Shown: positions 28,996 through 39,316 of the stretch, piece by piece
How the letters are laid out: each line of letters starts with the position of its first letter
Numbering within the stretch: the stretch's first letter is position 1
Assembly (NCBI RefSeq): GCF_964059005.1
Contig: NZ_OZ060389.1
Coordinates: 186,001-250,000 of the forward strand
Direction of reading: 5' to 3'
DNA length: 64,000 nucleotides
Origin: Buchnera aphidicola (Thelaxes suberi)
GTDB taxonomy: Bacteria; Pseudomonadota; Gammaproteobacteria; Enterobacterales; Enterobacteriaceae
Position numbers and translations under genes: made by a program
Notes under the pieces: model-generated
The model's database searches: none
What the model was told of the DNA's origin: nothing
Seen by the model: only the letters and a program-made list of their open reading frames with translations

Positions 28996-30612
28996 TTAAT
29001 AAAAAATTTCTTTTTTAATAAAATTAATCGCTTCTTCTATTTTTAAAAAAAATTTTTTTTGATTTTTTCTTAATTGTAATTCAACTTGATGTTTAATTAA
29101 ATACTTTTCACTAACAATAATATGGTATGGTATACCGATTAAATCCATATTTGAAAACATAACTCCTGTATTTTCATCTTTATCATTTAATAAAACATCT
29201 ATATTCATTTTGTTAAAAGTATTATATAAAAATTCAGATTTACATTTTACTAATTTAGAATAGTACATATTAATTGGAATTATAGAAACTATAAAAGGAG
29301 CGATTTTAATAGGCCATATTATTCCTTTATTATCAAAATTTTGTTCTATTACTGCAGCAATAGTTCTTGTAACTCCAATACCATAACAACCCATTATTAC
29401 ATATTCGTTTATTCCTTCTTGATTTTTAATTTTTAAATTAAAATTTTTTGAATATTTTGTTCCAATTTGAAAAATATGTGCAATTTCTAATGTTTTATTA
29501 TTGGTAGAATTGTTGTTCTCATTAATTTTATTATCTTTTACTTTAATTAATTGATTTATTTTTTCTACGATAGGATCAGGAAAACTTTTTTTCCATTTAT
29601 TGTTAATAAAGCATATATTTAATGTTTCAGAATATATGTTAAAATTTTTTATTTTAAAAAATTTTTTTTCTATAATTAATGGTAAATTAGATCTGATTAA
29701 TTCAAAATTAATGTTTTCTTTTTCTCCTAATAAATATTGAACGTCTTGTAATGTAGCAAAATATAATTTTTCTTTTATTTGTAAAGAATTTGCAATTTGT
29801 TTTAAACAAACTTTGTCATTAATATTGATTAAACATGCAAATAAATTAATTTTTTGTTTTTTAATATTAGTAAAATATTTTATAAAAAATATATTTGTTA
29901 AATTTACTAATTTACAAAAATAATTTTCGTTTAATTGATGATTTTGATTTTTTTCTTTTTTACTGTTATTAATAATTACTCTAAATTCATGTGATATTTT
30001 TCCTCCTATTGATCCTGGATCTGCAGTAATGATATTTACGTTTAAATTAATTTGAGAAAAAATTTTTTTGTATGTTGTTTTTATAATTTCATATTGTTTA
30101 AACAAACAATTATTTTGGTTATGAAAAGAATATGCATCATGCATGATAAATTCTTTTGTTCTAATAATTCCAAATTGGGGGCGTATTTCGTCTCTAAATT
30201 TAGTTTTTGTTTGATATAATAGAAGTGGTAATTCTTTATAAGATTTTATTTCTTGTTTTACTAATGTCGTAATGACTTCTTCATGAGTAGGTCCTAATAC
30301 AAAATTATTATTATTACGGTCTTTAACAGTAAACAATTCATTTCCATATGTTTTCCATCTATTAGTTTTTTTCCATAATTTAATAGGTTGTATATTAGGT
30401 AAGTTAACTTCTATTCCCCCTATTTGATCTATTTCATATTTAATAATCGCATTTAATTTTTTTAAGACTCTAACTCCTGTTGGCATCCATGTGTATATTC
30501 CAGAAGATAATTGACGAATTAATCCTGCTCGAATCATTAATTGATGGCTAATAATTTCAGAAGAATGTGGAATTTCTTTTAATGTAGATAATAAATATTG
30601 ACTAGTGCGCAT
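28996..30612 (-). CDS. proS: Prolyl-tRNA synthetase with a degraded editing domain
   Basis: Class II aminoacyl-tRNA synthetase that charges tRNA-Pro. Class II motifs are intact: motif 2 FRDEIRPQFGIIRTKEF, LGPTHEEVITTLV, and motif 3 MGCYGIGVTR. The C-terminal anticodon domain (MFSNMDLIGIPYHIIV) is normal. At 538 residues it is 34 shorter than E. coli ProRS, mostly in the INS editing insertion between motifs 2 and 3. There the GPGSLGP loop and the catalytic region around DGKHYFG are not recognisable. Aminoacylation should be preserved, but hydrolysis of Ala-tRNA-Pro is probably lost. It converges with dnaE. Confidence 0.95.
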   Translation of the reverse strand: MRTSQYLLSTLKEIPHSSEIISHQLMIRAGLIRQLSSGIYTWMPTGVRVLKKLNAIIKYEIDQIGGIEVNLPNIQPIKLWKKTNRWKTYGNELFTVKDRNNNNFVLGPTHEEVITTLVKQEIKSYKELPLLLYQTKTKFRDEIRPQFGIIRTKEFIMHDAYSFHNQNNCLFKQYEIIKTTYKKIFSQINLNVNIITADPGSIGGKISHEFRVIINNSKKEKNQNHQLNENYFCKLVNLTNIFFIKYFTNIKKQKINLFACLININDKVCLKQIANSLQIKEKLYFATLQDVQYLLGEKENINFELIRSNLPLIIEKKFFKIKNFNIYSETLNICFINNKWKKSFPDPIVEKINQLIKVKDNKINENNNSTNNKTLEIAHIFQIGTKYSKNFNLKIKNQEGINEYVIMGCYGIGVTRTIAAVIEQNFDNKGIIWPIKIAPFIVSIIPINMYYSKLVKCKSEFLYNTFNKMNIDVLLNDKDENTGVMFSNMDLIGIPYHIIVSEKYLIKHQVELQLRKNQKKFFLKIEEAINFIKKEIFY

Positions 30613-30805
30613 TTTTTTCCTTTCTGTTTTATAACTAAAAGTTATATTAACAATAAAAAATTTTTTAATTATTTATATATAAGATTAATATTAATTTAAA
30701 ATTATAAAAATTATTATTATAATTAAATATGATAAAAAATATTTTTTAAATTAATATCAATAGTATATGAAATTAATATTAAAAAACATCTTTTTGAGGT
30801 AGTTT

Positions 30806-31942
30806 ATGGATAGTAATTCTAGTGCAGAAAAAACAGAGCAACCTTCCAATCATCGGTTAAAAAAAGCTCAAAATAAAGGAGAGAATTATTATTCTCAGGA
30901 ATTAAATATTTTTTTATTAACAGTTTTTTTTGTTTCAGTGTTTTATTTTTATTTTTCAAATATAGTTTCAAGTTTTATTATTTTATTTCAGATATTTTTT
31001 ATGTTAAATAGAAATATAATGATTAATTATTTTATTATTAAGAAGAGTTTACTTTTATTTTGTATACAAATATTTCCAATATTTGCAATTATTTTTATTG
31101 GAACATTGCTTATTTCTTTAATTGGTCCTGTAATTTTTGGAGGAGGAACATTTGTTTTATCTCCTTTAAAATTAAATTTTTCTAAAATAAATCCATTGGT
31201 CAATATATCGCGTTTTTTTTCTATTGAATCAATTTTTGATTTGTTTAAAATGTTAATAAAATTTATTTTAATTGCAGTTTGTATAACGCTTTTTTTATTT
31301 CATCAAAGAATGCAATTATTATCTTTTGATTCTAATATACATTATTTATTTTTTTTTCGTAATTTTTATATTGTTTTTTTTAGTGTAATAATAGCAATTA
31401 TTACACATATTCCTGTAGTTATTTTAGATTTTTTATTTAAAAGATTAATGTATTTTAAAAAATTAAAAATGACTAAGCAAGAAGTAAAAGATGAATATAA
31501 AGAAATTGAAGGTAATCCTAGTATAAAAAGACGTATATTACAAGTAATGAGAATGCTTTCTAGACGCTATATGTTACAAAAAATATCAAAATCAGATGTA
31601 ATTATTACTAATCCTACACATTATGCTGTTGCTTTACATTATCAGGAAAATATTATGGGAGCTCCTCAAGTATTAGCTAAAGGTAAGGGGTTATTAGCTT
31701 TAGCAATTGCTAAAAAAGGAACGGAAAATTCTATTCCTATATTTGAATCACCTGATTTAGCAAAAATATTATATTATAATTCTGAAGTTGGAAAATATAT
31801 ACCAGAATCGTTATATTCAGTAATTGCTGAAATATTATTATGGGCTTGGCGACTAAAAGAATGGAATAAAACACGAAATCCTAAAAAAAAATACCCACAA
31901 AAACCGCATAATTTGTCTATACCATCAAATTTAGATATATAG
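30806..31942 (+). CDS. flhB: Flagellar/type III export switch protein FlhB
   Basis: Inner-membrane component of the flagellar export gate that sets substrate specificity. The 378-residue protein starts SAEKTEQPSNHRLKKAQNKG, has four predicted membrane helices, and carries the self-cleavage motif NPTH at residues 269-272 (TNPTHYAVAL), as in E. coli. It overlaps no gene and is followed after 12 nt by flhA, each with a good Shine-Dalgarno (GAGG and AAGGA). In Buchnera the flagellar hook-basal body is kept without a filament and is thought to serve protein export. Confidence 0.97.
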   Translation: MDSNSSAEKTEQPSNHRLKKAQNKGENYYSQELNIFLLTVFFVSVFYFYFSNIVSSFIILFQIFFMLNRNIMINYFIIKKSLLLFCIQIFPIFAIIFIGTLLISLIGPVIFGGGTFVLSPLKLNFSKINPLVNISRFFSIESIFDLFKMLIKFILIAVCITLFLFHQRMQLLSFDSNIHYLFFFRNFYIVFFSVIIAIITHIPVVILDFLFKRLMYFKKLKMTKQEVKDEYKEIEGNPSIKRRILQVMRMLSRRYMLQKISKSDVIITNPTHYAVALHYQENIMGAPQVLAKGKGLLALAIAKKGTENSIPIFESPDLAKILYYNSEVGKYIPESLYSVIAEILLWAWRLKEWNKTRNPKKKYPQKPHNLSIPSNLDI

Positions 31943-31954
31943 ATAAGGAAGAAT

Positions 31955-34048
31955 ATGATAAAAAATTTATTTTTATTTTTAAAAAAAATACATGAATTAA
32001 AAATTATTCGTTTTAATCAATTAGTTACACCATTATTACTATTAATTATTCTGTCAATGATGGTTTTACCATTACCCCCTTTTATTTTAGATCTTTTTTT
32101 TACTTTTAATATTGCTTTATCTATTTTAATTTTATTAGTAGCTATGTTTACAAAAAATACTTTAGATTTTGCTTCTTTTCCGACAATGTTATTGTTTTCT
32201 ACTTTGTTACGCTTATCTTTAAATATTGCCTCTACTCGTATTATTCTTTTAAAAGGTCATATTAGTACGGCTTCTGCTGGACATGTTATTGAAGCATTTG
32301 GGCATTTTTTAGTTGGAGGTGATTTTTTTATAGGAATAACAGTATTTATTATTTTAGTTATTATTAATTTTATAGTCATTACTAAAGGAGCTGGAAGAAT
32401 AGCGGAAGTAGGCGCTCGTTTCGCATTAGATGGTATGCCAGGTAAACAAATGGCAATAGATGCTGATTTAAATGCTGGATTAATTGGTGAGTCTGAAGCG
32501 AAAAGACGTCGTATTGAAATTACTCGTGAAGCTGATTTTTATGGTTCAATGGATGGATCAAGTAAATTTGTCAGAGGAGATGCTGTAGCAGGAATATTAA
32601 TAATGATTATAAATATATTAGGAGGTTTAATTGTTGGAATATTTAAACATAATATGAGCATTAATAAAGCTGCAGAATCTTATACTTTATTAACTATCGG
32701 AGACGGATTGGTTGCTCAAATTCCTGCATTAATTATTTCTACTGCTGTTGGTGTTATTGTAACTAGAATTAGTGGAGATGAAAATGTAGGAGAACAAATG
32801 ATTAATCAATTATTTTCTAATCCTTTTCTAATTATATTAAGCGGTTGTATATTAGGAATTTTAGGTTTAGTTCCTGGTATGCCGAATTTTATATTTTTGT
32901 TTTTTATGATTTTATTTTTTACATTAGGTTGGTTTATTTATTCGCAAAAAAAATATGAAAATGATGATTTTTTTATGAAAGATAAAGATCTAAATGTTAA
33001 TAAAGAAAAGGAATTATCTTGGCAAGATGTAAAGATTGAAGAATTGATTAGTATTAAATTAGGTCCAAACTTAACTAATTTAATGAAAGGAATAGAATCT
33101 ATTAATTTATCTAAAAGAATTAGAGAAATACGTAAAAAATATGTTGATAATTTTGGATTTTTAGTTCCTTCTATTCATATATCAAATAATAAGGACTTAC
33201 CTAAAAATACGTATTATATCTGCATTAAAGGAGCAATTATTTCTGAAGGAATAGTGTTTACTGACAAACTTATGGCTCTTAATTCTGGAAATATTGATTC
33301 AAGTACTGGTTTAGATGGTATTCAGGTAAAGGAACCTACATTTGGTATGCAGGCTTTTTGGATTACAAAAGAAATAGAAAATGAAGCTGTATCACAAGGT
33401 TATGTAGTGGTTGATGCAATTTCTGTAATTGTTACTCATCTAAATTTTGTTATGCAAAATAATTTACATGAATTATTAGGTAGACATGAAACAAGTAAAT
33501 TACTAGACCATGTTAATAAAGAAATGCCAATGTTAGTAAATGATTTAATTCCTCATGTTATTTCGTTAACTATTTTGCATAGAGTATTACAAAATTTATT
33601 ACTTGAACAAGTATCAATTAAAGATATGAGAACTATCATAGAAACATTAATTGATCACGCTCCTGGTATTACGGATATTTATGAATTAACTAGCATGATA
33701 CGTCTTAATTTAAGTAAGGTTATTGTACAAAAAATATTTGCAGGTAAAGAATTTATTAAAGTCATGGGTATAGATCCAAATTTAGAAAAAATTTTGTTAA
33801 GTATAGTCCAAGACAGACAAAATCAAGTTTTAGAACCTGATTTAAATAATAATCTTATAAAACAAACAAAAAAAACAATACAATTACAAGATTCTTTAGG
33901 AGAGCCAATAGTATTAGTAGTTAAGCATAACTTAAGAGTGTTTTTATCAAAGTTATTACGATCACATTTTCCTTATTTAACTATTTTATCGGATATAGAA
34001 ATAAAAGATTCAAGAAAAGTTTATATTACAAATATTATTGGACATTAA
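31955..34048 (+). CDS. flhA: Flagellar export apparatus protein FlhA
   Basis: Large subunit of the flagellar type III export gate. The 697-residue protein (692 in E. coli) has about eight N-terminal membrane helices, the FHIPEP-family signature region GRIAEVGARFALDGMPGKQMAIDADLNAG (positions about 32395-32480), and a cytoplasmic C-terminal domain that docks export substrates. It appears full length and forms an operon with flhB. A short hairpin (34060-34067 with 34073-34080) lies between it and the convergent argS. Confidence 0.97.
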   Translation: MIKNLFLFLKKIHELKIIRFNQLVTPLLLLIILSMMVLPLPPFILDLFFTFNIALSILILLVAMFTKNTLDFASFPTMLLFSTLLRLSLNIASTRIILLKGHISTASAGHVIEAFGHFLVGGDFFIGITVFIILVIINFIVITKGAGRIAEVGARFALDGMPGKQMAIDADLNAGLIGESEAKRRRIEITREADFYGSMDGSSKFVRGDAVAGILIMIINILGGLIVGIFKHNMSINKAAESYTLLTIGDGLVAQIPALIISTAVGVIVTRISGDENVGEQMINQLFSNPFLIILSGCILGILGLVPGMPNFIFLFFMILFFTLGWFIYSQKKYENDDFFMKDKDLNVNKEKELSWQDVKIEELISIKLGPNLTNLMKGIESINLSKRIREIRKKYVDNFGFLVPSIHISNNKDLPKNTYYICIKGAIISEGIVFTDKLMALNSGNIDSSTGLDGIQVKEPTFGMQAFWITKEIENEAVSQGYVVVDAISVIVTHLNFVMQNNLHELLGRHETSKLLDHVNKEMPMLVNDLIPHVISLTILHRVLQNLLLEQVSIKDMRTIIETLIDHAPGITDIYELTSMIRLNLSKVIVQKIFAGKEFIKVMGIDPNLEKILLSIVQDRQNQVLEPDLNNNLIKQTKKTIQLQDSLGEPIVLVVKHNLRVFLSKLLRSHFPYLTILSDIEIKDSRKVYITNIIGH

Positions 34049-34079
34049 CTGAATTTATTAAATATATATGAAATATATT

Positions 34080-35816
34080 TCACATATTATTCATTGTTTG
34101 AATACCTAATAAATTTAATCCTTTTTTTAATATTTTAGCTGTAAATAACGATAGTTTAAGTCGACTTATTTTAATATTTTTATTTGAGATATGTAAAATA
34201 GAATGTTTTTCATAAAAGTGAGAAAATATAACAGATAATTTATATAAGTATAAACAAAGTAAATGTGGCAATCCTAACTCAAATACTTCATTTATTAATT
34301 CTTCGAATTGCAATAATTTTAATGATAATTCAATTTCTGATGCATTTTTTAAATGAATACATTGTTTTTTTAATTTTAAATTAATATTATTTTTTTTTAA
34401 AATTGATAATATTCTTGTATATGTATACTGAATATAGGAAGCAGTATTACCTTCAAAGGAAAGCATATTTTCCCAATCGAAAATATAATCTGTCATTCGA
34501 TGTTTCGATAAATCTGCATATTTTATTGCTCCAATTCCTATTTTTTTTGCTATTGAATTAATTTTATGATGTGATATATTTGGTTGTTTTTTACGAGTTA
34601 ATATTCGCGCTTTGTTAATAGCTTTTTTGATAACTTCAGATAGTTTTATGTTATTACCATTCCTTGTTTTGAATGGTTTTTTATCTTTTGATAACATCAT
34701 GCCAAACATATGATGTTCAACATTATTATTCTTAGAAATAAATTTGGCTTTTATTCCTATTGTTTTAATCTGATTAAAATATTGAGATTGACGAATATCA
34801 GTGTAATAAAGAATACGATCTGCTTTAAGTATATGGCAACGATACTTTAAACACGCAAGATCGATAGTAGCATATAAAAAAATAGAGTCTTGTTTTTGTA
34901 TAACAATTCCCATGGGATTACCTGCTCTATTTTTAAACTCATTTAACAATACAATTGTCTCATTGTTTCTTGTGACTGCAATTTTTTTTTCTTTTAAATC
35001 AAGAATAAGATCAGGTATCATTTTATGATACGAACTTTCTCCTTTAATATCTTTTGTTGTTAAAGTAATATTTAATTTTCTATATAATTTGTCGTGTTCT
35101 TGTATTGTACAGTTTACTATTTTTTTCCATATTAAAATTGTTTCTGGATCTTTTTCGTATAATTTTTTTATATATAAAAAACTTTTTTTAGCAAATTGTT
35201 GATCTGAATCAAATTTTTTTTTTGCTTGTTGATATAATTTTTCTAATAATTTTAAATTTATTTTATTTTTTTTAAGTATGTTTGTTTTTTCTTTACATAA
35301 TGCTATAATCATACCGAATTGAGTTCCCCAGTCTCCTATATGATTTGCTCGTATTACTTCATGACCTAAAAACTCAGATAAGCGTACTATAACATCTCCT
35401 AATACGGTAGATCTTAAATGACCTATATGCATATCTTTTGACATATTTGGAGAAGAATAATCTACAACAATTTTTTTTGTTTTACAATGCCGATTAATTC
35501 CACAATAAGGTAAATAAAACTTTTGATTAATTTTTTTTTCTAACCATTTTTCATTAATAAAAAAATTAATAAAGCCGGGATTAACTGCATAAACTTGTTT
35601 AAATACTTTATAATTTTTAATTAAAGAGATAATTCTGTTTGCAAGATACATAGGGTCTAAATTGTTTTTTTTAGCAATTTTTATGATGCCATTAGCTTGA
35701 TAATCTCCTAAATTTTTTTTTTGTGTATGTCGGATTATTGGATCTAAATTTTCTGATAAACCTATGAGATTAATTGATTTTTTAATTTTTTTAGCAATAA
35801 AATTTTTTATATTCAT
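34080..35816 (-). CDS. argS: Arginyl-tRNA synthetase
   Basis: Class I synthetase that charges tRNA-Arg. The 578 residues match E. coli ArgS (577). Visible are the HIGH-type motif in SSPNMSKDMHIGHLRSTVLG, HIGDWGTQFGM, and the C-terminal anticodon-binding DALR domain with EGNTASYIQYTYTRI. It converges with flhA and lies upstream of the 16S leader on the opposite strand. In the 382-bp spacer that follows, its promoter shares space with the rrs promoter. Confidence 0.97.
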   Translation of the reverse strand: MNIKNFIAKKIKKSINLIGLSENLDPIIRHTQKKNLGDYQANGIIKIAKKNNLDPMYLANRIISLIKNYKVFKQVYAVNPGFINFFINEKWLEKKINQKFYLPYCGINRHCKTKKIVVDYSSPNMSKDMHIGHLRSTVLGDVIVRLSEFLGHEVIRANHIGDWGTQFGMIIALCKEKTNILKKNKINLKLLEKLYQQAKKKFDSDQQFAKKSFLYIKKLYEKDPETILIWKKIVNCTIQEHDKLYRKLNITLTTKDIKGESSYHKMIPDLILDLKEKKIAVTRNNETIVLLNEFKNRAGNPMGIVIQKQDSIFLYATIDLACLKYRCHILKADRILYYTDIRQSQYFNQIKTIGIKAKFISKNNNVEHHMFGMMLSKDKKPFKTRNGNNIKLSEVIKKAINKARILTRKKQPNISHHKINSIAKKIGIGAIKYADLSKHRMTDYIFDWENMLSFEGNTASYIQYTYTRILSILKKNNINLKLKKQCIHLKNASEIELSLKLLQFEELINEVFELGLPHLLCLYLYKLSVIFSHFYEKHSILHISNKNIKISRLKLSLFTAKILKKGLNLLGIQTMNNM

Positions 35817-36041
35817 TTAAAATTATTAATTTCCGTTGTAATAAGTATGTACTTTATATAAAACTTTTTATAACTATATTATAATTATTTAAAATAGTTA
35901 CGTAAATATAATTATTAAATTCACTATACTATTTTTATTTGAAAAATCGAGCATGTATGGTGATTACTTGTATTTAAATTAATTTCTTATTATCGTTTTA
36001 AAAAAAATATATAAAAATTTTTATTATATATAAAATAAAGA

Positions 36042-36068
36042 TTGACAAAAATATAAAAAAAATGTAAT
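36042..36068 (+). promoter_or_regulatory. Probable sigma-70 promoter of the 16S rRNA operon
   Basis: TTGACA (36042-36047) is a perfect -35 box. After a 15-nt spacer, TGTAAT (36063-36068) matches the -10 consensus in five of six positions. A second possible -10, TATAAA, lies at 36072-36077 but with a spacer too long for this -35. The region lies about 130 bp upstream of the 16S gene in the 35817-36198 spacer. Confidence 0.6.
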
Positions 36069-36089
36069 GTGTATAAAGTTTAGAAATAT

Positions 36090-36101
36090 TGTTCTTTAAA
36101 A
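36090..36101 (+). promoter_or_regulatory. boxA-like antitermination element in the rrs leader
   Basis: TGTTCTTTAAAA closely matches the rRNA leader boxA of enterobacteria (TGCTCTTTAACA), which recruits NusB-S10 for antitermination. Its position, directly before the processing-stalk arm, is the same as in E. coli rrn leaders. The match is a sequence comparison from memory. Confidence 0.65.
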
Positions 36102-36102
36102 A

Positions 36103-36129
36103 AATATCAGAGAATTTGTGTGGGTGCAC
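36103..36129 (+). repeat. 5' arm of the 16S precursor processing stalk
   Basis: This 27-nt segment (AATATCAGAGAATTTGTG, then TGGGTGCAC) is complementary to 37804-37830 downstream of 16S apart from a few mismatches or G-U pairs. In E. coli the matching pair of leader and spacer segments forms the long stem cut by RNase III. The rnc gene is present at 44.1 kb. Confidence 0.75.
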
Positions 36130-36198
36130 AATATTAATATAAAGTGAATTATAAATTATTTAATATAAAATTTACTTTTATATTTTAAAAAAAGTTTT

Positions 36199-37776
<1,578 letters not shown>

Positions 37777-37803
37777 TATTATTTCACTTTATTTATTAAT
37801 AAA

Positions 37804-37830
37804 GTGTACCCTCACAAGTTTTCTGATATT
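37804..37830 (+). repeat. 3' arm of the 16S precursor processing stalk
   Basis: GTGTACCCTCACAAGTTTTC followed by TGATATT pairs with 36103-36129 across the whole 16S gene. It also follows a short local hairpin, CACTTTA with TAAAGTG (from 37791). Conservation of pairing despite sequence change from E. coli supports a real RNase III stem. Confidence 0.75.
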
Positions 37831-37854
37831 TTATTTATTTGTAAAAAAATATAC

Positions 37855-37930
37855 AGGCTTGTAGCTCAGTTTTGGTTAGAGCACACCCCTGATAAGGGTG
37901 AGGTCGGTGGTTCAAGTCCACTCAGGCCTA
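37855..37930 (+). tRNA. tRNA-Ile(GAT)
   Basis: A 76-nt cloverleaf. The acceptor stem AGGCTTG pairs with CAGGCCT with discriminator A, the anticodon loop CTGATAA gives GAT, and the T arm GGTGGTTCAAGTCCACT is normal. It is nearly identical to E. coli tRNA-Ile from the rrn spacer. The 3' CCA is not encoded, so a tRNA nucleotidyltransferase is needed. It is co-transcribed with 16S. Confidence 0.97.
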
Positions 37931-37966
37931 AATATTTCATTTTTAAAAAATATTTTTAATAAAAAA

Positions 37967-38039
37967 GGGGCTATAGCTCAGTTGGTAGAGCGCCTGCTTT
38001 GCACGCAGAAGGTCAGCGGTTCGAAGCCGCTTAGCTCCA
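37967..38039 (+). tRNA. tRNA-Ala(TGC)
   Basis: A 73-nt cloverleaf with acceptor GGGGCTA/TAGCTCC, discriminator A, anticodon arm CTGCTTTGCACGCAG (TGC) and T arm GCGGTTCGAAGCCGC. CCA is not encoded. Its last nine bases (38031-38039) overlap the 3' end of gloB on the opposite strand. It ends the rrs-tRNA-Ile-tRNA-Ala transcript. No separate terminator is seen before gloB. Confidence 0.97.
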
Positions 38040-38792
38040 TAAATTTTTTATATTAAATTTGTTTTTTTCTTCTCTTAAAAACCATAAAAATTCCCATGCG
38101 TAACAAAAATTTTTTTTTACACTTTTTTGAAGTGTAATACTATTACTTCTTAAGAAGATATTAATTTTTTTTTCTTCTTCTAGTGTATTAAGAGAATAAT
38201 TTTGAATATTGTTTTTTAATTTATACCATTTTTTTTTTATAATTTTTTCAAAAGGAAACATTTTATGTGCAAAAAATAAATTTTGATAAGAATATTCATG
38301 ACCAGGACATAAAATTGTTTGATCAGGTAGAGTTAATAATTTTGTTATTGAATGATACATTGAAATAGTATTTTTTTTTAAAAAATTACCACATCCTCCA
38401 TAAAAAATTACATCGCCGCAAAATAAATAGGGATTAATAAAATAACATATATGGCTTTTAGTATGACCCGGAGTAAAAATAACACGGAATGTAAAGGAAT
38501 CTATGTTCAATTTTTGATTTAAATTTACAGGAATTATATTAAATAAATTTTTTATCTCGCTAGAACCAAAAATATTGATATTTGGGAATGCATTTTTTAA
38601 TTGATATGTTCCTTGAATGTGGTCAATATGTTTATGTGTTAAAAGTATTGCTATGGGTTGTAATTTATTTTTATTAATAAATTTAATGACAGGGCTTGAT
38701 ACACCAGGATCTATAATAATACATTTATTATATATATTGTATAATATATATATATAATTGTCTTCTAAACATAAAATTTTTTTTAAAAACAT
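38031..38792 (-). CDS. gloB: Hydroxyacylglutathione hydrolase (glyoxalase II)
   Basis: Second enzyme of methylglyoxal detoxification; hydrolyses S-lactoylglutathione. The 253-residue metallo-beta-lactamase-fold protein carries the metal motif THKHIDH, TPGHTKSHICYF, FCGDVIFYGGCGNF and CPGHEYSYQN, in the order and spacing of E. coli GloB (251). Its last residues (KNLWS) and stop codon are encoded by the complement of the tRNA-Ala 3' end, a 9-bp convergent overlap. rnhA lies 8 bp upstream on the same strand. Confidence 0.95.
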   Translation of the reverse strand: MFLKKILCLEDNYIYILYNIYNKCIIIDPGVSSPVIKFINKNKLQPIAILLTHKHIDHIQGTYQLKNAFPNINIFGSSEIKNLFNIIPVNLNQKLNIDSFTFRVIFTPGHTKSHICYFINPYLFCGDVIFYGGCGNFLKKNTISMYHSITKLLTLPDQTILCPGHEYSYQNLFFAHKMFPFEKIIKKKWYKLKNNIQNYSLNTLEEEKKINIFLRSNSITLQKSVKKNFCYAWEFLWFLREEKNKFNIKNLWS

Positions 38793-38800
38793 TATTCCTC

Positions 38801-39280
38801 TCAGATTAAAAATTTTGTTGATTTAAAATAACCTAAATCTATTTTTTTAGGATGTAATGCAGCTTTCTTAGCTATTTTATCGCATAAATCATTCTCTGGA
38901 TGCATGGAATGACCTTTTATCCATTTCCAATTTACGTGATGATATTTAATTATTGTATCTAATCGAATCCAAAGATCTATATTTTTTACAGGTTTATTTT
39001 TTTTTGTTTTCCAATTTTTTTCTTTCCAACTTTTAATCCAAATTACAATGCCTGATTGAAGGTATTTACTATCAGTAATTATACTGACTTCGCAAGTTTC
39101 TTTAAGCAACTCCAATCCAATAATTGCCCCCATAATTTCCATACGATTATTTGTTGTTAGATAAAAACTAGAATATATTTTTTTTATATATTGTTTATAT
39201 TTAACTATAGCGCAGCAACCTCCAGGCCCTGGATTGCCTAAACATGACCCGTCTGTAAATATTTTGATTTTTTTAATAAT
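38801..39280 (-). CDS. rnhA: Ribonuclease HI with an apparent ATT start codon
   Basis: Degrades RNA in RNA-DNA hybrids. The first ATG (39142) would remove the first 46 residues, including a catalytic Asp. The frame is open upstream to a TAG at 39295-39293 and encodes KIKIFTDGSCLGNPGPGG, the family N terminus. No ATG, GTG or TTG exists there. Alignment puts the start at ATT (39280), with AGGA at 39287-39284 just upstream; a second ATT follows at 39277. The four catalytic acids (TDG, RMEIMG, TDSKYL, CDKIA) and the active-site His (KGHS) are all kept, so the protein looks under selection. From ATT it is 159 residues (155 in E. coli). Confidence 0.85.
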   Translation of the reverse strand: MIKKIKIFTDGSCLGNPGPGGCCAIVKYKQYIKKIYSSFYLTTNNRMEIMGAIIGLELLKETCEVSIITDSKYLQSGIVIWIKSWKEKNWKTKKNKPVKNIDLWIRLDTIIKYHHVNWKWIKGHSMHPENDLCDKIAKKAALHPKKIDLGYFKSTKFLI

Positions 39281-39316
39281 TTTTCCTAGTATCTATTTAT
39301 GTATAGGATATATTTT

